Shown: positions 1 through 14,500 of the stretch, piece by piece
Layout: each line of letters begins with the position of its first letter
How positions within the stretch are numbered: position 1 is the stretch's first letter
Assembly (NCBI GenBank): GCA_948099385.1
Contig: CANUEZ040000191.1
Span: 9,300,001-9,364,000 of the forward strand
Length of the DNA stretch: 64,000 nt
Direction of reading: 5' to 3'
DNA from: Fasciola hepatica
Lineage: Eukaryota; Platyhelminthes; Trematoda; Plagiorchiida; Fasciolidae
The notes under the pieces: generated by a model
Seen by the model: the letters and a program-made list of their open reading frames with translations, nothing else
Database searches by the model: none
Told to the model about the DNA's origin: nothing
Position numbers and translations under genes: made by a program

Positions 1-29
1 TCACAATGGTTCAGCGGTTGTTGGATTCC

Positions 30-112
30 CCGTGGTTGCTCGGTCGATGTGCACTGCTGATGAGTCGAGTCCGAACAAGGATGAAACAGCTGTTCAGTGA
101 GTGCTTCCATGG
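30..112 (+). ncRNA. Hammerhead ribozyme copy with GUU cleavage triplet
   Basis: First complete ribozyme in the window, with core CUGAUGA and GAAA intact. The base before the scissile bond is U instead of A (CUGUU|CAGUG, cut after 94). Hammerheads accept A, C or U but not G at this site, so the change should be tolerated. The same GUU version occurs at cleavage bases 3641, 5417, 7198, 8087, 8981 and 9868, and I see none beyond 10 kb. Confidence 0.75.
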
Positions 113-476
113 ATTTCAATGCTCAGTTGATTGTTCAAGCTGCATGATCAATCATATAATACAAATCTATTCTAATCTAATCTAATCTAATCTAATCTCC
201 TACTACTAATCAATTGCATGCATAGTAAGGAAGCTGTGTAGGTTTATCATTTGGGAATGCGTTGGTTGTACTTAGGCCCCTACAGAGAAGTCATCCATCA
301 TAGGAGTCGATCGGAGTGCGCGAAGCTGGTTGTTACCATTGAAATTTGAAGCCATTTTAGGAAGAGAGGTCGATATGATGTAGTGTAGATATTGAACAAA
401 GCGTTGATAGCGATCCCGAATAGCCTTGTGTTGTTAAGTTGTTCGATTCACAATGGTTCAGCGGTTGTTGGAATCC

Positions 477-559
477 CCGTGGTTGCTCGGTCAATGCGCA
501 CTGCTGATGAGTCGAGTCCGAACAAGGATGAAACAGCTGTACAGTGAGTGCTTCCATGG
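477..559 (+). ncRNA. Hammerhead ribozyme copy, stem I sequence variant
   Basis: Core strands CUGAUGA (504-510) and GAAA (530-533) are intact, and the predicted cut is after 541. The apical part of the stem I strand reads GGUCAAUGC instead of GGUCGAUGU. This marks a unit subtype common in the first 14 kb. The inner CACUG/CAGUG and outer CCGUGG/CCAUGG helices are unchanged. Confidence 0.78.
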
Positions 560-3399
560 ATTTCAATGCTCAGTTGAGCGTTCAAGCTGCTTGATCAATC
601 ATATTATACAAATCCATTCTAATCTATTCTAATATAATCTCCTTCTACTAATCAATTGCATGCATAGTAAGGAAGCTGTGTGAGTTTTACATTTGGGAAT
701 GCGTTGGTTGTACTTAGGCCCCTACAGAGAAGTGATCCATCATAGGAGTCGATCGGTGTGCGCGAAGCTGGTTGTTACCATTCAAATTTGAAGCCAGTTT
801 GGGAAGTGTGCTATATGAGGTAGTGTAGATGTTGAACAAAGCGTTGATAGCGATCCCGGATAGCCTTGTGTTGTTAAGTTGTTCGATTCACAATGGTTCA
901 GCGGTTGTTGGATTCCCCGTGGTTGCTCGGTCGATGTGCACTGCTGATGAGTCGAGTCCGAACAAGGATGAAACAGCTGTACAGTGAGTGCTTCCATGGA
1001 TTTCAATGCTCAGTTGAGCGTTCAAGCTGCATGATCAATCATATAATACAAATCTATTCTTATCTAATCTAATCTAATCTAATCTCCTACTACTAATCAA
1101 TTGCATGCATAGTAAGGAAGCTGTGTGTTTTTTTCATTTGGGAATGCGTTGGTTGTACTTAGGCCTCTACAGAGAAGTGATCCATCATAGGAGTCGATCG
1201 GAGTGCGCGAAGCTGTTTGTTACCATTGAAATTTGAAGCCATTTTAGGAAGAGAGGTCGATATGATGTAGTGTAGATGTTGAACAAAGCGTTGATAGCGA
1301 TCCCGAATAGCCTTGTGTTGTTGAGTTGTTCGATTCACAATGGTTCAGCGGTTGTTGGAAACCCCGTGGTTGCTCGGTCAATGCGCACTGCTGATGAGTC
1401 GAGTCCGAACAAGGATGAAACAGCTGTACAGTGAGTGCCTCCATGGATTTCAATGCTCAGTTGAGCGTTCAAGCTGCATGATCAATCATATTATACAAAT
1501 CTATTCTAATCTAATCTAATCTAATCTCCTACTACTAATCAATTGCATGCATAGTAAGGAAGCTGTGTGAGTTTTACATTTGGGAATGCGTTGGTTGTAC
1601 TTAGGCCCCTACAGAGAAGTGATCCATCATAGGTGTCGATCGGTGTGCGCGAAGCTGGTTGTTACCATTCAAATTTGAAGCCATTTTAGGAAGAGAGGTC
1701 GATATGATGTAGTGTAGATGTTGAACAAAGCGTTGATAGCGATCCCGAATAGCCTTGTGTTGTTAAGTTGTTCGATTCACAATGGTTCAGCGGTTGTTGG
1801 ATTCCCCGTGGTTGCTCGGTCGATGTGCACTGCTGATGAGTCGAGTCCGAACAAGGATGAAACAGCTGTACTGTGAGTGCTTCCATGGATTTCAATGCTC
1901 AGTTGAGCGTTCAAGCTGCTTGATCAATCACATTATACAAATCCATTCTAATCTATTCTAATATAATCTCCTTCTACTAATCAATTGCATGCATAGTAAG
2001 GAAGCTGTGTGAGTTTTACATTAGGGAATGCGTTGGTTGTACTTAGGCCCCTACAGAGAAGTGATCCATCATAGGAGTCGATCGGTGTGCGCGAAGCTGG
2101 TTGTTACCATTCAAATTTGAAGCCAGTTTGGGAAGTGTGCTATATGAGGTAGTGTAGATGTTGAACAAAGCGTTGATAGCGATCCCGGATAGCCTTGTGT
2201 TGTTAAGTTGTTCGATTCACAATGGTTCAGCGGTTGTTGGATTCCCCGTGGTTGCTCGGTCGATGTGCACTGCTGATGAGTCGAGTCCGAACAAGGATGA
2301 AACAGCTGTACTGTGAGTGCTTCCATGGATTTCAATGCTCAGTTGATTGTTCAAGCTGCATGATCAATCATATAATACAAATCTATTCTAATCTAATCTA
2401 ATCTAATCTAATCTCCTACTACTAATCAATTGCATGCATAGTAAGGAAGCTGTGTGAGTTTTACATTTGGGAATGCGTTGGTTGTACTTAGGCCCCTACA
2501 GCGAAGTGATCCATCATAGGAGTCGATCGGAGTGCGCGAAGCTGGTTGTTACCATTGAAATTTGAAGCCATTTTAGGAAGAGAGGTCGATATGATGTAGT
2601 GTAGATGTTGAACAAAGCGTTGATAGCGATCCCGAATAGCCTTGTGTTGTTGAGTTGTTCGATTCACAATGGTTCAGCGGTTGTTGGAATCCCCGTGGTT
2701 GCTCGGTCAATGCGCACTGCTGATGAGTCGAGTCCGAACAAGGATGAAACAGCTGTACAGTGAGTGCTTCCATGGATTTCAATGCTCAGTTGATTGTTCA
2801 AGCTGCATGATCAATCATATAATACAAATCTATTCTAATCTAATCTAATCTAATCTAATCTCCTACTACTAATCAATTGCATGCATAGTAAGGAAGCTGT
2901 GTAGGTTTATCATTTGGGAATGCGTTGGTTGTACTTAGGCCTCTACAGAGAAGTGATCCATCATAGGAGTCGATCGGAGTGCGCGAAGCTGGTTGTTACC
3001 ATTGAAATTTGAAGCCATTTTAGGAAGAGAGGTCGATATGATGTAGTGTAGATGTTGAACAAAGCGTTGATAGCGATCCCGAATAGCCTTGTGTTGTTGA
3101 GTTGTTCGATTCACAATGGTTCAGCGGTTGTTGGAATCCCCGTGGTTGCTCGGTCAATGCGCACTGCTGATGAGTCGAGTCCGAACAAGGATGAAACAGC
3201 TGTACAGTGAGTGCTTCCATGGATTTCAATGCTCAGTTGAGCGTTCAAGCTGCATGATCAATCATATTGTACTAATCCATTCTAAATTAATCTAATCTCC
3301 TACTACTAATCAATTGCATGCATAGTAAGGAAGCTGTGTAGTTTTATCATTTGGGAATGCGTTGGTTGTACTTAGGCCCCTACAGAGAAGTGATCCATC

Positions 3400-6300
3400 A
3401 TAGGAGTCGATCGGTGTGCGCGAAGCTGGTTGTTACCATTCAAATTTGAAGCCAGTTTGGGAAGTGTGCTATACATGATGTAGTGTAGATGTTGAACAAA
3501 GCGTTGATAGCGATCCCGAATAGCCTTGTGTTGTTAAGTTGTTCGATTCACAATGGTTCAGCGGTTGTTGGATTCCCCGTGGTTGCTCGGTCGATGTGCA
3601 CTGCTGATGAGTCGAGTCCGAACAAGGATGAAACAGCTGTTCAGTGAGTGCTTCCATGGATTTCAATGCTCAGTTGATTGTTCAAGCTGCATGATCAATC
3701 ATATAATACAAATCTATTCTAATCTAATCTAATCTAATCTAATCTCCTACTACTAATCAATTGCATGCATAGTAAGGAAGCTGTGTGTTGTTTTCATTTG
3801 GGAATGCGTTGGTTGTACTTAGGCCCCTACAGAGAATTCATCCATCATAGGAGTCGATCGGAGTGCGCGAAGCTGGTTGTTACCATTCAAATTTGAAGCC
3901 ATTTTAGGAAGAGAGGTCGATATGATGTAGTGTAGATGTTGAACAAAGCGTTGATAGCGATCCCGAATAGCCTTGTGTTGTTAAGTTGTTCGATTCACAA
4001 TGGTTCAGCGGTTGTTGGAGTCCCCGTGGTTGCTCGGTCAATGCGCACTGCTGATGAGTCGAGTCCGAACAAGGATGAAACAGCTGTACAGTGAGTGCTT
4101 CCATGGATTTCAATGCTCAGTTGAGCGTTCAAGCTGCTTGATCAATCACATTATACAAATCCATTCTAATCTATTCTAATATAATCTCCTTCTACTAATC
4201 AATTGCATGCATAGTAAGGAAGCTGTGTGAGTTTTACATTAGGGAATGCGTTGGTTGTACTTAGGCCCCTACAGAGAAGTGATCCATCATAGGAGTCGAT
4301 CGGTGTGCGCGAAGCTGGTTGTTACCATTCAAATTTGAAGCCAGTTTGGGAAGTGTGCTATATGATGTAGTGTAGATGTTGAACAAAGCGTTGATAGCGA
4401 TCCCGGATAGCCTTGTGTTGTTAAGTTGTTCGATTCACAATGGTTCAGCGGTTGTTGGATTCCCCGTGGTTGCTCGGTCGATGTGCACTGCTGATGAGTC
4501 GAGTCCGAACAAGGATGAAACAGCTGTACAGTGAGTGCTTCCATGGATTTCAATGCTCAGTTGATTGTTCAAGCTGCATGATCAATCATATAATACAAAT
4601 CTATTCTAATCTAATCTAATCTAATCTAATCTCCTACTACTAATCAATTGCATGCATAGTAAGGAAGCTGTGTAGGTTTATCATTTGGGAATGCGTTGGT
4701 TGTACTCAGGCCTCTACAGAGAAGTGATCCATCATAGGAGTCGATCGGAGTGCGCGAAGCTGGTTGTTACCATTGAAATTTGAAGCCATTTTAGGAAGAG
4801 AGGTCGATATGATGTAGTGTAGATGTTGAACAAAGCGTTGATAGCGATCCCGAATAGCCTTGTGTTGTTGAGTTGTTCGATTCACAATGGTTCAGCGGTT
4901 GTTGGAATCCCCGTGGTTGCTCGGTCAATGCGCACTGCTGATGAGTCGAGTCCGAACAAGGATGAAACAGCTGTACAGTGAGTGCTTCCATGGATTTCAA
5001 TGCTCAGTTGAGCGTTCAAGCTGCATGATCAATCATATTATACAAATCGATTCTAATCTAATCTAATCTAATCTCCTACTACTAATCAATTGCATGCATA
5101 GTAAGGAAGCTGTGTGAGTTTTACATTTGGGAATGCGTTGGTTGTACTTAGGCCCCTACAGAGAAGTGATCCATCATAGGAGTCGATCGGTGTGCGCGAA
5201 GCTGGTTGTTACCATTGAAATTTGAAGCCAGTTTGGGATGTGTGCTATACATGATGTAGTGTAGATGTTGAACAAAGCGTTGATAGCGATCCCGAATAGC
5301 CTTGTGTTGTTAAGTTGTTCGATTCACAATGGTTCAGCGGTTGTTGGATTCCCCGTGGTTGCTCGGTCGATGTGCACTGCTGATGAGTCGAGTCCGAACA
5401 AGGATGAAACAGCTGTTCAGTGAGTGCTTCCATGGATTTCAATGCTCAGTTGATTGTTCAAGCTGCATGATCAATCATATAATACAAATCTATTCTAATC
5501 TAATCTAATCTAATCTAATCTCCTACTACTAATCAATTGCATGCATAGTAAGGAAGCTGTGTGTTGTTTTCATTTGGGAATGCGTTGGTTGTACTTAGGC
5601 CCCTACAGAGAATTCATCCATCATAGGAGTCGATCGGAGTGCGCGAAGCTGGTTGTTACCATTCAAATTTGAAGCCATTTTAGGAAGAGAGGTCGATATG
5701 ATGTAGTGTAGATGTTGAACAAAGCGTTGATAGCGATCCCGAATAGCCTTGTGTTGTTAAGTTGTTCGATTCACAATGGTTCAGCGGTTGTTGGAATCCC
5801 CGTGGTTGCTCGGTCAATGCGCACTGCTGATGAGTCGAGTCCGAACAAGGATGAAACAGCTGTACAGTGAGTGCTTCCATGGATTTCAATGCTCAGTTGA
5901 GCGTTCAAGCTGCATGATCAATCATATTATACAAATCTATTCTAATCTAATCTAATCTAATCTCCTACTACTAATCAATTGCATGCATAGTAAGGAAGCT
6001 GTGTGAGTTTGACATTAGGGAATGCGTTGGTTGTACTTAGGCCCCTACAGAGAAGTGATCCATCATAGGAGTCGATCGGTGTGCGCGAAGCTGGTTGTTA
6101 CCATTCAAATTTGAAGCCAGTTTGGGAAACTTGCTATACATGATGTAGTGTAGATGTTGAACAAAGCGTTCATAGCCATCCCGGATAGCCTTGTGTTGTT
6201 AAGTTGTTCGATTCACAATGGTTCAGCGGTTGTTGGATTCCCCGTGGTTGCTCGGTCGATGTGCACTGCTGATGAGTCGAGTCCGAACAAGGATGAAACA

Positions 6301-8560
6301 GCTGTACAGTGAGTGCTTCCATGGATTTCAATGCTCAGTTGATTGTTCAAGCTGCATGATCAATCATATTATACAAATCTATTCTAATCTAATCTAATGA
6401 AATCTAAACTCCTACTACCAATCAATTGCATGCATAGTAAGGAAGCTGTGTGAGTTTTTCATTTGGGAATGCGTTGGTTGTACTTAGGCCCCTACAGAGA
6501 AGTCATCCATCATAGGAGTCGATCGGAGTGGGCGAAGCTGGTTGTTACCATTCAAATTTGAAGCCATTTTAGGAAGAGAGGTCGATATGATGTAGTGTAG
6601 ATGTTGAACAAAGCGTTGATAGCGATCCCGAATAGCCTTGTGTTGTTAAGTTGTTCGATTCACAATGGTTCAGCGGTTGTTGGAATCCCCGTGGTTGCTC
6701 GGTCAATGCGCACTGCTGATGAGTCGAGTCCGAACAAGGATGAAACAGCTGTACAGTGAGTGCTTCCATGGATTTCAATGCTCAGTTGAGCGTTCAAGCT
6801 GCATGATCAATCATATAATACAAATCTATTCTAATCTAATCTAATCTAATCTAATCTCCTACTACTAATCAATTGCATGCATAGTAAGGAAGCTGTGTAG
6901 GTTTATCATTTGGGAATGCGTTGGTTGTACTTAGGCCCCTACAGAGAAGTGATCCATCATAGGAGTCGATCGGTGTGCGCGAAGCTGGTTGTTACCATTC
7001 AAATTTGAAGCCAGTTTGGGAAGTGTGCTATATGATGTAGTGTAGATGTTGAACAAAGCGTTGATAGCGATCCCGGATAGCCTTGTGTTGTTAAGTTGTT
7101 CGATTCACAATGGTTCAGCGGTTGTTGGATTCCCCGTGGTTGCTCGGTCGATGTGCACTGCTGATGAGTCGAGTCCGAACAAGGATGAAACAGCTGTTCA
7201 GTGAGTGCTTCCATGGATTTCAATGCTCAGTTGATTGTTCAAGCTGCATGATCAATCATATTATACAAATCTAATCTAATGTAATCTAATCTAATCTAAT
7301 CTCCTACTACTAATCAATTGCATGCATAGTAAGGAAGCTGTGTAGGTTTTTCATTTGGGAATGCGTTGGTTGTACTTAGGCCCCTACAGAGAAGTCATCC
7401 ATCATAGGAGTCGATCGGTGTGCGCGAAGCTGGTTGTTACCATTCAAATTTGAAGCCATTTTAGGAAGAGAGGTCGATATGATGTAGTGTAGATGTTGAA
7501 CAAAGCGTTGATAGCGATCCCGAATAGCCTTGTGTTGTTAAGTTGTTCGATTCACAATGGTTCAGCGGTTGTTGGAATCCCCGTGGTTGCTCGGTCAATG
7601 CGCACTGCTGATGAGTCGAGTCCGAACAAGGATGAAACATCTGTACAGTGAGTGCTTCCATGGATTTCAATGCTCAGTTGAGCGTTCAAGCTGCTTGATC
7701 AATCATATTATACAAATCCATTCTAATCTATTCTAATATAATCTCCTTCTACTAATCAATTGCATGCATAGTAAGGAAGCTGTGTGAGTTTTACATTAGG
7801 GAATGCGTTGGTTGTACTTAGGCCCCTACAGAGAAGTGATCCATCATAGGAGTCGATCGGTGTGCGCGAAGCTGGTTGTTACCATTCAAATTTGAAGCCA
7901 GTTTGGGAAGTGTGCTATACATGATGTAGTGTAGATGTTGAACAAAGCGTTGATAGCCATCCCGGATAGCCTTGTGTTGTTACGTTGTTCGATTCACAAT
8001 GGTTCAGCGGTTGTTGGATTCCCCGTGGTTGCTCGGTCGATGTGCACTGCTGATGAGTCGAGTCCGAACAAGGATGAAACAGCTGTTCAGTGAGTGCTTC
8101 CATGGATTTCAATGCTCAGTTGATTGTTCAAGCTGCATGATCAATCATATAATACAAATCTATTCTAATCTAATCTAATCTAATCTAATCTCCTACTACT
8201 AATCAATTGCATGCATAGTAAGGAAGCTGTGTAGGTTTTTCATTTGGGAATGCGTTGGTTGTACTTAGGCCCCTACAGAGAAGTCATCCATCATAGGAGT
8301 CGATCGGAGTGCGCGAAGCTGGTTGTTACCATTCAAATTTGAAGCCATTTTAGGAAGAGAGGTCGATATGATGTAGTGTAGATGTTGAACAAAGCGTTGA
8401 TAGCGATCCCGAATAGCCTTGTGTTGTTGAGTTGTTCGATTCACAATGGTTCAGCGGTTGTTGGAATCCCCGTGGTTGCTCGGTCAATGCGCACTGCTGA
8501 TGAGTCGAGTCCGAACAAGGATGAAACAGCTGTACAGTGAGTGCTTCCATGGATTTCAAT
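3400..8560 (+). repeat. 4-mer higher-order repeat, period about 1776 bp
   Basis: Subtype order is C-A-B-A. C units (GTGTGCTATACATG with GUU ribozymes) at about 3469 and 5245 and the following A units at about 3904 and 5680 are each 1776 bp apart and nearly identical. The pattern is less regular after about 6.1 kb, where a divergent unit (GGGAAACTTGCTATACATG) breaks it. Confidence 0.65.
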
Positions 8561-11500
8561 GCTCAGTTGAGCGTTCAAGCTGCATGATCAATCATATAAT
8601 ACAAATCTATTCTAATCTAATGTAATCTAATCTAATCTCCTACTACTAATCAATTGCATGCATAGTAAGGAAGCTGTGTAGGTTTTTCATTTGGGAATGC
8701 GTTGGTTGTACTTAGGCCCCTACAGAGAAGTCATCCATGATAGGAGTCGATCGGTGTGCGCGAAGCTGGTTGTTACCATTCAAATTTGAAGCCATTTTAG
8801 GAAGAGAGGTCGATATGATGTAGTGTAGATGTTGAACAAAGCGTTGATAGCGATCCCGAATAGCCTTGTGTTGTTAAGTTGTTCGATTCACAATGGTTCA
8901 GCGGTTGTTGGATTCCCCGTGGTTGCTCGGTCGATGTGCACTGCTGATGAGTCGAGTCCGAACAAGGATGAAACAGCTGTTCAGTGAGTGCTTCCATGGA
9001 TTTCAATGCTCAGTTGATTGTTCAAGCTGCATGATCAATCATATAATACAAATCTATTCTAATCTAATCTAATCTAATATAATCTCCTACTACTAATCAA
9101 TTGCATGCATAGTAAGGAAGCTGTGTAGGTTTATCATTTGGGAATGCGTTGGTTGTACTTAGGCCCATACAGAGAAGTCATCCATCATAAGAGTCGATCG
9201 GTGTGCGCGAAGCTGGTTGTTACCATTCAAATTTGAAGCCAGTTTGGGAACGGTGCTATATGATGTAGTGTAGATGTTGAACAAATCGTTGATAGCGATC
9301 CCGGATAGCCTTGTGTTGTTAAGTTGTTCGATTCACAATGGTTCAGCGGTTGTTGGAATCCCCGTGGTTGCTCGGTCAATGCGCACTGCTGATGAGTCGA
9401 GTCCGAACAGGGATGAAACAGCTGTACAGTGAGTGCTTCCATGGATTTCAATGCTCAGTTGAGCGTTCAAGCTGCATGATCAATCATATTATACAAATCT
9501 ATTCTAATCTAATCTAATCTAATCTCCTACTACTAATCAATTGCATGCATAGTAAGGAAGCTGTGTGAGTTTGACATTAGGGAATGCGTTGGTTGTACTT
9601 AGGCCCCTACAGAGAAGTCATCCATCATAAGAGTCGATCGGAGTGCGCGAAGCTGGTTGTTACCATTGAAATTTGAAGCCAGTTTGGGAAGTGTGCTATA
9701 CATGATGTAGTGTAGATGTTGAACAAAGCGTTGATAGCCATCCCGGATAGCCTTGTGTTGTTAAGTTGTTCGATTCACAATGGTTCACCGGTTGTTGGAT
9801 TCCCCGTGGTTGCTCGGTCGATGTGCACTGCTGATGAGTCGAGTCCGAACAAGGATGAAACAGCTGTTCAGTGAGTGCTTCCATGGATTTCAATGCTCAG
9901 TTGATTGTTCAAGCTGCATGATCAATCATATAATACAAATCTATTCTAATCTAATCTAATCTAATATAATCTCCTACTACTAATCAATTGCATGCATAGT
10001 AAGGAAGCTGTGTAGGTTTATCATTTGGGAATGCGTTGGTTGTACTTAGGCCCCTACAGAGAAGTCATCCATCATAGGAGTCGATCGGAGTGCGCGAAGC
10101 TGGTTGTTACCATTCAAATTTGAAGCCATTTTAGGAAGGGAGGTCGATATGATGTAGCGTAGATGTTGAACAAATCGTTGATAGCCATCCCGGATAGCCT
10201 TGTGTTGTTAAGTTGTTCGATTCACAATGGTTCAGCGGTTGTTGGAATCCCCGTGGTTGCTCGGTCAATGCGCACTGCTGATGAGTCGAGTCCGAACAAG
10301 GATGAAACAGCTGTACAGTGAGTGCTTCCATGGATTTCAATGCTCAGTTGAGCGTTCAAGCTGCATGATCAATCATATTATACAAATCTATTCTAATCTA
10401 ATCTAATCTAATCTCCTACTACTAATCAATTGCATGCGTAGTAAGGAAGCTGTGTAGGTTTATCATTTGAGAAAGCGTTGGTTGTACTTAGGCCCCTACA
10501 GAGAAGTCATCCATCATAGGAGTCGATCGGAGTGCGCGAAGCTGGTTGTTACCATTGAAATTTGAAGCCAGTTTGGGAAGTGTGCTATACATGATGTAGT
10601 GTAGATGTTGAACAAAGCGTTGATAGCCATCCCGGATAGCCTTGTGTTGTTAAGTTGTTCGATTCACAATGGTTCAGCGGTTGTTGGATTCCCCGTGGTT
10701 GCTCGGTCGATGTGCACTGCTGATGAGTCGAGTCCGAACAAGGATGAAACAGCTGTACAGTGAGTGCTTCCATGGATTTCAATGCTCAGTTGATTGTTCA
10801 AGCTGCATGATCAATCATATAATACAAATCTATTCTAATCTAATCTAATCTAATATAATCTCCTACTACTAATCAATTGCATGCATAGTAAGGAAGCTGT
10901 GTAGGTTTATCATTTGGGAATGCGTTGGTTGTACTTAGGCCCATACAGAGAAGTCATCCATCATAAGAGTCGATCGGTGTGCGCGAAGCTGGTTGTTACC
11001 ATTCAAATTTGAAGCCAGTTTGGGAACGGTGCTATATGATGTAGTGTAGATGTTGAACAAAGCGTTGATAGCCATCCCGGATATCCTTGTGTTGTTAAGT
11101 TGTTCGATTCACAATGGTTCAGCGGTTGTTGGAATCCCCGTGGTTGCTCGGTCGATGTGCACTGCTGATGAGTCGAGTCCAAACAAGGATGAAACAGCTG
11201 TACAGTGAGTGCTTCCATGGATTTCAATGCTCAGTTGAGCGTTCAAGCTGCATGATCAATCATATTATACAAATCTGTTCTAATCTAATCTAATCCAATC
11301 TCACATTACTAATGGATTGCATTCATAGTATAGAAGCTGTGTAGGTTTATCGTTTGGGAATGCGTTGGTTGTACTTAGGCCCCTACAGAGAAGTCATCCA
11401 TCATAGGAGTCGATCGGTGTGCGCGAAGCTGGTTGTTACCTTTCAAATTTGAAGCCATTTTAGGAAGGGAGGTCGATATGATGTAGTGTAGATGTTGAAC

Positions 11501-14500
11501 AAAGCGTTGATAGCGTTATCGGATAGCCTTGTGTTGTTAAGTTGTTCGATTCACAATGGTTCAGCGGTTGTTGGAATCCCCGTGGTTGCTCGGTCAATGC
11601 GCACTGCTGATGAGTCGAGTCCGAACAGGGATGAAACAGCTGTACAGTGAGTGCTTCCATGGATTTCAATGCTCAGTTGAGCGTTCAAGCTGCATGATCA
11701 ATCATATTATACAAGTCTGTTCTAATCTAATCTAATCCAATCTCCCATTTCTAATGGATTGCATTCATAGTAAGGAAGCTGTGTAGGTTTATCATTTGGG
11801 AATGCGTTGGTTGTACTTAGGCCCCTACAGGGAAGTCATCCATCATAGGAGTCGATCGGTGTGCGCGAAGCTGGTTGTTACCATTCAAATTTGAAGCCAT
11901 TTTAGGAAGGGAGGTCGATATGATGTAGCGTAGATGTTGAACAAATCGTTGATAGCCATCCCGGATAGCCTTGTGTTGTTAAGTTGTTCGATTCACAATG
12001 GTTCAGCGGTTGTTGGAATCCCCGTGGTTGCTCGGTCAATGCGCACTGCTGATGAGTCGAGTCCGAACAGGGATGAAACAGCTGTACAGTGAGTGCATCC
12101 ATGGATTTATATGCTCAGTTGATTGTTCAAGCTGCATGATCAATCATGTTATACAAATCTATTCTAATCTAATCTAATCTAATCTCCTACTACTAATCAA
12201 TTGCATGCATAGTAAGAAAGCTGTGTAGGTTTATCATTTGAGAATGCGTTGGTTGTACTTAGGCCCCTACAGAGAAGTCATCCATCATAGGAGTCGATCG
12301 GAGTGCGCGAAGCTGGTTGTTACCATTCAAATTTGAAGCCATTTTAGGAAGAGAGGTCGATATGATGTAGTGTAGATGTTGAACAAAGCGTTGATAGCGA
12401 TCCCGGATAGCCTTGTGTTGTTAAGTTGTTCCATTCACAATGGTTCAGCGGTTGTTGGAATCCCCGTGGTTGCTCGGTCGATGTGCACTGCTGATGAGTC
12501 GAGTCCAAACAAGGATGAAACAGCTGTACAGTGAGTGCTTCCATGGATTTCAATGCTCAGTTGAGCGTTCAAGCTGCATGATCAATCATATTATACAAAT
12601 CTATTCTAATCTAATCTAATCTAATCTCCTACTACTAATCAATTGCATGCATAGTAAGGAAGCTGTGTAGGTTTATCATTTGGGAATGCGTTGGTTGTAC
12701 TTAGGCCCCTACAGAGAAGTCATCCATCATAGGAGTCGATCGGTGTGTGCGAAGCTGGTTGTTACCATTGAAATTTGAAGCCAGTTTGGGAACGGTGCTA
12801 TATCATGTAGTGTAGATGTTGAACAAAGCGTTGATAGCCATCCCGGATAGCCTTGTTTTGTTAAGTTGTTCGATTCACAATGGTTCACCGGTTGTTGGAG
12901 TACCCGTGGTTGCTCGGTCGATGTGCACTGCTGATGAGTCGAGTCCGAACAAGGATGAAACAGGTGTACAGTGAGTGCTTCCATGGATTTCAATGCTCAG
13001 TTGAGCGTTCAAGCTGCATGATCAATCATATTATACAAATCTGTTCTAATCTAATCTAATCCAATCTCCCATTTCTAATGGATTGCATTCATAGTAAGGA
13101 AGCTGTGTAGGTTTTTCATTTGGGAATGCGTTGGTTGTACTTAGGCCCCTACAGAGAAGTCATCCATCATAGGAGTCGATCGGTGTGCGCGAAGCTGGTT
13201 GTTACCTTTCAAATTTGAAGCCATTTTAGAAAGGGAGGTCGATATGATGTAGTGTAGATGTTGAACAAAGCGTTGATAGCCATCCCGGATAGCCTTGTGT
13301 TGTTAAGTTGTTCGATTCACAATGGTTCAGCGGTTGTTGGAATCCCCGTGGTTGCTCGGTCAATGTGCACTGCTGATGAGTCGAGTCCGAACACGGATGA
13401 TACAGCTGTACAGTGAGTGCATCCATGGATTTCAATGCTCAGTTGAGCGTTCAAGCTGCATGATCAATCGTATTGTACCAATCCATTCTAATCTAATCTA
13501 ATCTAATCTCCTACTACTAATCAATTGCATGCATAGTAAGAAAGCTGTGTAGGTTTATCATTTGAGAATGCGTTGGTTGTACTTAGGCCCCTACAGAGAA
13601 GTGATCCATCATAGGAGTCGATCGGTGTGCGCGAAGCTGGTTGTTACCTTTCAAATTTGAAGCCATTTTTGGAAGGGAGGTCGATATGATGTAGTGTAGA
13701 TGTTGAACAAATCGTTGATAGCGATCCCGGATAGCCTTGTGTTGTTAAGTTGTTCGATTCACAATGGTTCAGCGGTTGTTGGAGTCCCCGTGGTTGCTCG
13801 GTCAATGCGCACTGCTGATGAGTCGAGTCCGAACAGGGATGAAACAGCTGTACAGTGAGTGCCTCCATGGATTTCAATGCTCAGTTGATTGTTCAAGCTG
13901 CATGATCAATCGTATTATACCAATCCATTCTAATCTAATCTAATCTAATCTCCTACTACTAATCAATTGCATGCATAGTAAGAAAGCTGTGTAGGTTTAT
14001 CATTTGAGAATGCGTTGGTTGTACTTAGGCCCCTACAGAGAAGTCATTCATCATAGGAGTCGATCGGTGTGCGCGAAGCTGGTTGTTACCATTCAAATTT
14101 GAAGCCAGTTTGGGAAGTGTGCTATACATGATGTAGTGTAGATGTTGAACAAAGCGTTGATAGCGATCCCGGATAGCCTTGTGTTGTTAAGTTGTTCGAT
14201 CCGCAATCGTTCACCGGTTGTTGGAGTCCCCGTGGTTGCTCGGTCAATGTGCACTGCTGATGAGTCGAGTCCGAACAAGGATGAAACAGCTGTACAGTGA
14301 GTGCTTCCATGGATTTCAATGCTCAGTTGATTGTTCAAGCTGCATGATCAATCATATAATACAAATCTATTCTAATCTAATCTAATCTAATCTAATCTCC
14401 TACTACTAATCAATTGCATGCATAGTAAGGAAGCTGTGTAGGTTTATCATTTGGGAATGCGTTGGTTGTACTTAGGCCCCTACAGAGAAGTCATCCATCA

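Larger units (their letters stand above)
1..3229 (+). repeat. 3-mer higher-order repeat, period about 1329 bp
   Basis: Unit subtypes recur in the order A-B-A, where A has GAAGAGAGGTCGATATGATG and B has GGGAAGTGTGCTATATGAGG just before the A box. The rare GAGG form of B is at about 811 and again at about 2140, 1329 bp apart. Neighbouring A units are near-identical (2573 and 3020 regions). Confidence 0.7.

Noticed and set aside
357..566. Minus-strand frames of 65-111 codons repeated in nearly every unit (MEALTVQLFHPCSDSTHQQC type)
   Set aside because: They are the antisense of the ribozyme segment, so their conservation is explained by it. The apparent first codon is TTG, lengths change with each subtype, many copies are truncated or shifted, and no known domain is present.
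7972..8178. Plus-strand frames of about 62-80 codons (MVQRLLESPWLLGRCALLMSRV type)
   Set aside because: They overlap the antisense frames and the ribozyme, occur only in copies with a chance ATG, and end in the microsatellite. They are best seen as stop-free accidents of a repeated sequence.
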